Shown here: positions 36,389 through 40,833 of the stretch, piece after piece
How the letters are laid out: every line of letters begins with the position of its first letter
How positions within the stretch are numbered: the first letter of the stretch is position 1
IMG/VR virus record: IMGVR_UViG_3300045303_000377
Span: 1-40,833 of that record
Reading direction: 5' to 3' (one strand)
Source of the DNA: a virus
DNA length: 40,833 nt
The notes under the pieces: model-generated
What the model was told of the DNA's origin: nothing
Seen by the model: only the letters and a program-made list of their open reading frames with translations
Database searches by the model: none
Position numbers and translations under genes: made by a program

Positions 36389-38568
36389 ACCCGCTCAGGA
36401 TCCACGCCGAGCACTACAGGAGCTTCGAGCGCCTCGACCTCGACCTCCCGATCGGCTGCGTGGCCGTGCTCGGCGAGAACGGCGCGGGCAAGTCGAGCAT
36501 CGTCAATGCGATCGACCTCGCGCTCTTCGGGCCACCGTCGCGCAACCTCGGTGACTACCTCAGCGAGGACGCCGGCGATAGCGACGACCTCGTCCTCTGC
36601 CTCGAGTTCGAGCACCGCGGCGAGCTCTACCGCGTGCGGCGCGGCTACTCGGCGCGGGGGAGGGGCAAGACGACGCTGGACTTCGAGCTGGCGTCAGCGC
36701 CGCTCGATGACCCGCTGGCCGAGCAGATCGCGCCGGGCTGGTCGCCGCTCACCCGCGAGACAGCGGCCGCGACCCAGGCGCTGATCGAGCAGACGCTCGG
36801 CCTCTCTCGCGAGACTTTCCGCGCCTCAGCCTTCCTGGCCCAGGGCGACGGTGCCGCGTTCACCGAGGCCCAGCCGCGCGAGCGCAAGGCGATTCTCGCC
36901 GAGGTGCTGGGGCTCGAGGTCTGGGATCGGTTGCTCGAGCGTGCCAAGGCCGACCGCTCCCGCATCGAGGCCGCGAGCTCCGAGCTGAAGACGCGGATCG
37001 GAACCGCCGGCGAGGATCTCGAGCGCCAGCCGCTGCTCCAGCGCCAGAAGATCGACCTGGACAAGGCCGCCGACGAGCTTGCCGGGCAGATCGCGAGCCT
37101 CGAGGCCCAGCGCGTCGATGCGGCCAAGGCGCTGACGACCGCGCGGGAGGCGGCTGCCGAGTTGAAGGGCGCGCGCGAGGTGCTCGCCGCCCGCGAGGCA
37201 GATCTGCAACGGGTCGAGAAGCGCATCGCGCAGATCGCCGAGGCCGACCACAACTCCGGCGCTCTTGTAGGCGAGCGGGACCTCGCGCAGCGACTGGCCG
37301 AGCGGGTGCCGGGTCTGGAAGAGGAGCTCGCCAAGGCGACCGCCGCAATCGAGAAGCGCCGCGAGCTTGAGCGGATGGAGGAGACGCGCGCTCGTCTCAC
37401 GCGAGAGATCGGCTCGCTGGGGACGAAGTCGGCCGAGCTGTCGGCGAAGGCCGTGGAGTTGAAGCGCGCCGAGGACGTGCAGCACTGCGACAGGTGCGGA
37501 CAGACGCTCGAGAGCGAAGCCCGCGAACGCGCCCTCGACTCCTACATGGCCGAGATCGACGACATTGGCGGGCGGGTCACGAAGCTGCGATCGCAGCTCG
37601 ATCAGCTCCCGGAGCTCGACGACCTTCGCGGCGCGATCGAGGACGTCCGCGGCAAGCCCGAGATTGAGCAGGAGCTCGCGCGCGGCCGCGCGGCCGCCAC
37701 CCGCGTCACCGAGATCACCGCCCGCCTCGAGCACCTCGACGAGCTCAAGGCCGAGCGCGAGTTGCACGAGCGCTCCCTACCCGAGTTCCGTACCGCGGCC
37801 GCCGAGCAGCGCACGAAGGTCGAAGGCCTCAAGGCATCCCACCCGCAGATCGGGATCCTCGAAGCCGACCTCGAGGGCGCGGAGCGCCGACTCGAAGAGA
37901 CCCGCCGCGAGCTGGCCGAGTCGCAGTCGAAGGTCGGGCGCGTCGACGGCGAGCTCGAGCGGATTGCGGGTCTGGCCGAGCGCGTCGCCGGCGAGAAGCG
38001 CCAGCTGGACGAGCTGCAAGCAGAGCTTGACCTCGTGCTCCTGGCCGAGCGCGCCTACGGGCGCGACGGGATCCCGACGCTGATCGTCGAGAACGCGGCC
38101 ATCCCGCAGATCGAGGTCGAGGCGAACCGCATCCTGGCCGAGCTCGGCACGAGCTTCACGGTCGAGCTGCGCACCCAGCGCGAGCTGAAGGACGGCTCCG
38201 GCGTCCGCGAGGCGCTCGACATCGTCGTCTACGGCCCCGCCGGCGAGAGGCCCTACGAGACCTTCTCGGGCGGCGAGCGGACGCGGTTGAACCTGAGCCT
38301 TAGGATCGCTCTTGCCCGGCTGCTCGCGCATCGCCGCGGCGCCGAGGTGCGGATGCTCGTGATCGACGAGCCGGAGTTCCTCGACGAGCCGGGTGTGGCG
38401 CGGCTCGCCGAGGTTCTCCGCGGCCTCTCGGCCGACTTCGAGCGCGTCTTCCTGATCTCGCACCAGCCCGCGCTGCGGGAGGCCTTCGACGAGGTGCTCA
38501 CGGTCGTCAAGGACGGCGACCGCTCGCGCGTCGAGGAAGCAGACCTACGAGAGGAGATTCCAGCATGA
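36385..38568 (+). CDS. sbcC: SbcC/Rad50-like ATPase
   Basis: A 727-residue protein, GTG start overlapping the SbcD stop. Walker A GENGAGKSS (Lys36, Ser37), zinc hook CDRC at Cys368/Cys371 between two long coiled coils, ABC signature SGGER at 628-632 and Walker B MLVIDEPE with Asp661-Glu662. The coiled-coil arms of about 200 residues each are shorter than in bacterial SbcC, as in T4 gp46. The pair forms the Mre11-Rad50 clamp that opens and trims DNA ends. Confidence 0.92.
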   Translation: MNPLRIHAEHYRSFERLDLDLPIGCVAVLGENGAGKSSIVNAIDLALFGPPSRNLGDYLSEDAGDSDDLVLCLEFEHRGELYRVRRGYSARGRGKTTLDFELASAPLDDPLAEQIAPGWSPLTRETAAATQALIEQTLGLSRETFRASAFLAQGDGAAFTEAQPRERKAILAEVLGLEVWDRLLERAKADRSRIEAASSELKTRIGTAGEDLERQPLLQRQKIDLDKAADELAGQIASLEAQRVDAAKALTTAREAAAELKGAREVLAAREADLQRVEKRIAQIAEADHNSGALVGERDLAQRLAERVPGLEEELAKATAAIEKRRELERMEETRARLTREIGSLGTKSAELSAKAVELKRAEDVQHCDRCGQTLESEARERALDSYMAEIDDIGGRVTKLRSQLDQLPELDDLRGAIEDVRGKPEIEQELARGRAAATRVTEITARLEHLDELKAERELHERSLPEFRTAAAEQRTKVEGLKASHPQIGILEADLEGAERRLEETRRELAESQSKVGRVDGELERIAGLAERVAGEKRQLDELQAELDLVLLAERAYGRDGIPTLIVENAAIPQIEVEANRILAELGTSFTVELRTQRELKDGSGVREALDIVVYGPAGERPYETFSGGERTRLNLSLRIALARLLAHRRGAEVRMLVIDEPEFLDEPGVARLAEVLRGLSADFERVFLISHQPALREAFDEVLTVVKDGDRSRVEEADLREEIPA

Positions 38569-39380
38569 CCCCGGTTCAGATCCCCGAGGGCTTCGACCTC
38601 GAAGCGCTTGTGCTCGCCGGCGGCAGCCACAAGTCGTTCGACGACGGCTGCTGCGTGACCGAGCTGGCGAGCTACATGGCCGGCGAGCCGTTCAGCGACC
38701 ACCCGAAGTGCGTCTCGCCGGTGATCGCGACCTTCGGGCGCTCCTGGAACGATTCGCTCGACGACGACGAGCGCCAGATGCTCAAGCCCTACGCGGTCAA
38801 GATGATCGACACCGCGACCGGGAAGCGCGACGAGGAGATCCGGGCCTGGATGTGCACCGACTGGCTCGCGCGCGAGTGCGCGCCAGGGTTCCTGCGCCTG
38901 GCCGGTCTGACCGAGCAGGCGCAGCTGCTGGAGAAGCTCGCGCCGCTCACCTCGTCGTCGCTGGCCAAGGCGGCCCAGCCGACACTTGACCGGGCGCGCA
39001 CGGATGCGGCCGCCGCGCGGGACGCCGCGTGGGACGCCGCGTGGGACGCCGCGCGGGACGCCGCGTGGGACGCCGCGTGGGACGCCGCGTGGGCCGCCGC
39101 GCGGGACGCCGCGTGGGACGCCGCGTGGGACGCCGCGTGGGACGCCGCGCGGGACGCCGCGTGGGACGCCGCGCGGGACGCCGCGTGGGACGCCGCGTGG
39201 GACGCCGCGTGGGCCGCCGCGTGGGACGCCGCGCGGGACGCCGCGTGGGACGCCGATCCCTCCCGTCGGCGCTCGGCCGCTGACGCGGCCCTCGCGCCGA
39301 CGGTCAAGCAGCTGCAGGCGAGCGCGCTCCTTCTCCTCGACCGGATGTGCGAGGTCGGCAGGGAGGACAAGGCGGCGTGA
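38565..39380 (+). CDS. Phage protein with C-terminal AAW-type tetrapeptide repeat helix
   Basis: A 271-residue protein, ATG overlapping the SbcC stop. Residues 1-125 form a conserved-looking domain (CCVTELASYMAGEPFSDHPK, SWNDSLDDDERQMLKPYAVK) common to actinophage proteins of unknown role. Residues 149-228 are 20 tandem tetrads, mostly DAAW, with four DAAR, two AAAR/AAAW variants and similar changes. These would make a long helix with Trp/Arg on one face and Asp on the other. A short C-terminal helix (LQASALLLLDRM) follows. Function unknown. Confidence 0.75.
   Translation: MTPVQIPEGFDLEALVLAGGSHKSFDDGCCVTELASYMAGEPFSDHPKCVSPVIATFGRSWNDSLDDDERQMLKPYAVKMIDTATGKRDEEIRAWMCTDWLARECAPGFLRLAGLTEQAQLLEKLAPLTSSSLAKAAQPTLDRARTDAAAARDAAWDAAWDAARDAAWDAAWDAAWAAARDAAWDAAWDAAWDAARDAAWDAARDAAWDAAWDAAWAAAWDAARDAAWDADPSRRRSAADAALAPTVKQLQASALLLLDRMCEVGREDKAA
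39009..39248 (+). repeat. 20-copy 12-bp tandem repeat (GACGCCGCGTGG type)
   Basis: Twenty units of exactly 12 bp, nearly identical, differing mainly by T/C (Trp/Arg codon) and A/C (Asp/Ala codon) changes. Copies are much more alike than the old 42-bp repeats at 13.1-14.0 kb, which points to recent expansion by slippage or unequal recombination. The tract is free of stops in several reading frames on both strands. Confidence 0.9.
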
Positions 39381-39712
39381 GGACACGCGAGGCATGGGAG
39401 CGGGTGACCGCAAAGCGGCAAGAGCATCAGACCGCGGCAACCCTCAAAGCAACCGCTGGCGAGACCCACGACGACCACATTCGCGCTGGCCTCGAATGGA
39501 TCTACGCCGCCTGCTCCGAGCACGGCCTTGACCCTGACGAGGTCATGGAGACGATGCTCGTCGCCCAGGCCGACACCACGCCGAACCTACGCGCGCTCGT
39601 TTTCGTTCAGGCCCTCGCTGCGAACGACCTTCCCGAGGCGTGCTTCGCCGGTGGCTACCTGTCGGGCCTGACGGTTGGCCTCGAACTTCTACGCGAAAGG
39701 CGGGCAGCGTGA
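39377..39712 (+). CDS. Hypothetical early protein
   Basis: A 111-residue protein starting with the GTG that overlaps the previous stop. All helical (EAWERVTAKRQEHQTAATLK, IRAGLEWIYAACSEHGLDPD, LVAQADTTPNLRALVFVQAL). The end ALAANDLPEACFAGGYLSGL then TVGLELLRER resembles a small helical-bundle protein. Codon use is slightly less GC-rich than its neighbours. No family recognised. Confidence 0.7.
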   Translation: MRTREAWERVTAKRQEHQTAATLKATAGETHDDHIRAGLEWIYAACSEHGLDPDEVMETMLVAQADTTPNLRALVFVQALAANDLPEACFAGGYLSGLTVGLELLRERRAA

Positions 39713-40059
39713 GCTACATCGACACCGTCAAGCGGTTCGTCGGCTTGACCACGGATCCGGCCGATCCCGATCTGCGTCGCGGCTTCGACGACGAGCCGGT
39801 CGAGCAGGGACCGAAGTACCTCGTCCTCTCCGACGAAGAGCGCTCGCGCGGCTTCGTCCGCCCGCTACGAACGGCCTATGTGCACGACGCCTGCGGCACG
39901 GTCACGACGATGGCGCTGCCGATCGCGGAGACCTACGCGCGCCAGCCCGCCTTCTACGGCGGCACCTACTGCGTCGGCTGCCGCAAGCACCTGCCGGTGG
40001 CCGAGTTCCGTTGGGTCACGCCCGACGGGAAGCACACCGATGAGCGGGTCGGCTCGTGA
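39709..40059 (+). CDS. Small phage protein with Cys/His cluster
   Basis: A 116-residue protein, GTG start in GTGA overlap. Typical segments are FVRPLRTAYVHDACGTVTTM, ALPIAETYARQPAFYGGTYC and VGCRKHLPVAEFRWV. His and Cys in YVHDACG and CVGCRKH probably form one zinc site. Proteins with this pattern are widespread in phages and in some bacteria without a known function. Confidence 0.75.
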   Translation: MSYIDTVKRFVGLTTDPADPDLRRGFDDEPVEQGPKYLVLSDEERSRGFVRPLRTAYVHDACGTVTTMALPIAETYARQPAFYGGTYCVGCRKHLPVAEFRWVTPDGKHTDERVGS

Positions 40060-40256
40060 TCCACCAGGTCGAGGTCGTCGTCTTGATCGCCGCCATCGCG
40101 TTCACCGTGGTCGTCGTCGGCGCCGCGGTCGCCTTGCTGCTCACCCGAGCCGTCCTCCACCTGAGCTGGAAGATCGGCCGGCGGCTCGATGCGAACGGGC
40201 GCGGGGGAGAGCTGCTCGAAGCGCTGGCGAAGAAGACCGAGGGGCGGTCGTTGTGA
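40056..40256 (+). CDS. Small membrane protein (66 residues)
   Basis: GTG start overlapping the previous stop. VEVVVLIAAIAFTVVVVGAA and ALLLTRAVLHLSW make one long or two short membrane segments; the rest is a basic cytoplasmic tail (KIGRRLDANGRGGELLEALA). GTGA overlap with the next gene. Function unknown. Confidence 0.7.
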   Translation: MIHQVEVVVLIAAIAFTVVVVGAAVALLLTRAVLHLSWKIGRRLDANGRGGELLEALAKKTEGRSL

Positions 40257-40540
40257 CCGAGCGCAACCCCGACGGCACCCACGGCCCCGAGCACGTCACC
40301 GACGAAGGGATTGAGTTGAGACCCATAGAAACCAAGTGGGTAGGCCCCTTTGAGCGCATCGCGCAACTCAAGGCCGACCTCCAAGCCGCGCGGGAGCGGG
40401 AGCTACAGATCCTCGTTGCGTTCTACGACGCTGACTACCGAGAGTGCGGCCGTGTCTGCGATGAGGTTCTCGACCGCAGCGGAGCACTTCTCGAACGGGT
40501 TCGTCTCGCCGCCCACCCCGCCGAGGAGCCGAGCTTGTGA
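40253..40540 (+). CDS. Hypothetical protein with coiled coil
   Basis: A 95-residue protein from the GTG in the overlap. A polar N-terminus is followed by a helical stretch (FERIAQLKADLQAARERELQ, LVAFYDADYRECGRVCDEVL). The 5' part around 40310-40350 is locally less GC-rich than the neighbours. No family recognised; GTGA overlap with the last gene. Confidence 0.65.
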   Translation: MTERNPDGTHGPEHVTDEGIELRPIETKWVGPFERIAQLKADLQAARERELQILVAFYDADYRECGRVCDEVLDRSGALLERVRLAAHPAEEPSL

Positions 40541-40833
40541 CCCCAGTAGAGGAACGCATCGACCACGCGGCTGTCGTGCGAGCAGCAATCGAGCAGTCAT
40601 ACCTCGGTCATCCGTCTGCTGTCCGCAGAGTCGAAGCGGCTCACGTCTCTCTCGACGCTCTGCTCACCGAGCACTCCGCCCTTCATTCACTGCGCTGGTC
40701 GCTCGGCCTTGAGACGCATCCCGGCGAAGATCAGCAGTCGCGAGAGGACTCTCACCGCAACCTCGACGCGCTGCTCGACGCCGCCCTCCCCGCCACGGAA
40801 CCCGCCCACCCCGAGGAGCCGAGCGATGGCTGA
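40537..40833 (+). CDS. Hypothetical helical protein at window end
   Basis: A 98-residue protein with GTG start; its stop is the last codon of the window. Helical, rich in His and Ala (HAAVVRAAIEQSYLGHPSAV, VSLDALLTEHSALHSLRWSL). An ATG at 40827 inside its end would start a further gene beyond the window if sequence continues. No family recognised. Confidence 0.65.
   Translation: MTPVEERIDHAAVVRAAIEQSYLGHPSAVRRVEAAHVSLDALLTEHSALHSLRWSLGLETHPGEDQQSREDSHRNLDALLDAALPATEPAHPEEPSDG

Noticed and set aside
39009-39248. CRISPR-like array
   Set aside because: Units are contiguous 12-bp repeats without spacers, inside a coding frame.
38253-39440. Minus-strand frame with repeated GVPR units
   Set aside because: It is the antisense reading of the 12-bp repeat and of the SbcC 3' end. 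The + strand frame is coupled to SbcC and has a sensible N-terminal domain.
1-40833. tRNA genes, insertion sequences, rRNA
   Set aside because: No cloverleaf-like clusters ending in a CCA-type stem, no transposase motifs and no terminal inverted repeats were seen by eye; a tRNAscan run would be decisive.

Overview
The window reads as an almost complete, very densely packed genome, or a prophage excised at gene boundaries, of a tailed temperate double-stranded DNA phage that infects a high-GC actinobacterium-like host. The evidence is very high GC with GC-rich third codon positions, frequent GTG starts, almost universal ATGA/GTGA stop-start overlaps, and start codons that appear to lie at the 5' end of the mRNA (leaderless). 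No tail sheath is seen, but there is a tube protein, a frameshifted tail chaperone pair and a long tape measure, so the particle is probably a siphovirus. The head genes are Mu-like: DUF935-type portal, MuF/gp7 protein, gpG-like protein, I-type protease with nested scaffold, decoration protein, capsid and gp36-like adaptor. No integrase, transposase, DNA polymerase, primase or tRNA was seen. Both window ends coincide with gene boundaries.

Layout. 1-4063 (+): accessory and replication genes: a GIY-YIG-like protein, a cysteine-rich GP88-like protein with an AT-richer patch, a VRR-NUC nuclease, and a replication-initiator-like protein carrying an iteron-like array inside its linker. 4060-6068: DNA-binding proteins, including a sigma-like protein whose reading frame is split. 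6065-15358: terminase and portal, then a block of beta-rich and repetitive surface or fibre-like proteins, then the MuF protein. 15360-16285 (-): a two-gene cargo cassette (ribbon-helix-helix regulator plus secreted transglutaminase-like protein). 16336-29482 (+): head completion, protease/scaffold, decoration, capsid, adaptor, tail tube, chaperones, tape measure, baseplate and tail fibre. 29479-31413: lysis (amidase, membrane coiled-coil protein, holin). 31407-32401: immunity region with divergent XRE regulators. 32398-40833: early genes including a Gp3-like protein, an Mre11/Rad50-type SbcD/SbcC pair, and many small unknowns.

The strongest unexplained signal is a 9-bp word, CGATACTCG, present ten times, only on the + strand and only between 5.3 and 28.4 kb. 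In eight cases it lies exactly 3 nt before an ATG/GTG start, and once 4 nt before an internal in-frame ATG where a nested scaffold protein is expected. Its GATACT core fits a -10 hexamer placed so that transcription starts at the start codon. I infer a set of leaderless late promoters, possibly read by the phage's own sigma-like protein. Other notable structures are the lambda-O-like iterons, a CCCTTTC -1 frameshift site, a ribbon-helix-helix operator overlapping a divergent promoter, four CTTCTAG repeats in the immunity switch, a 21-copy 14-residue repeat protein and a 20-copy AAW-type tetrapeptide repeat protein.
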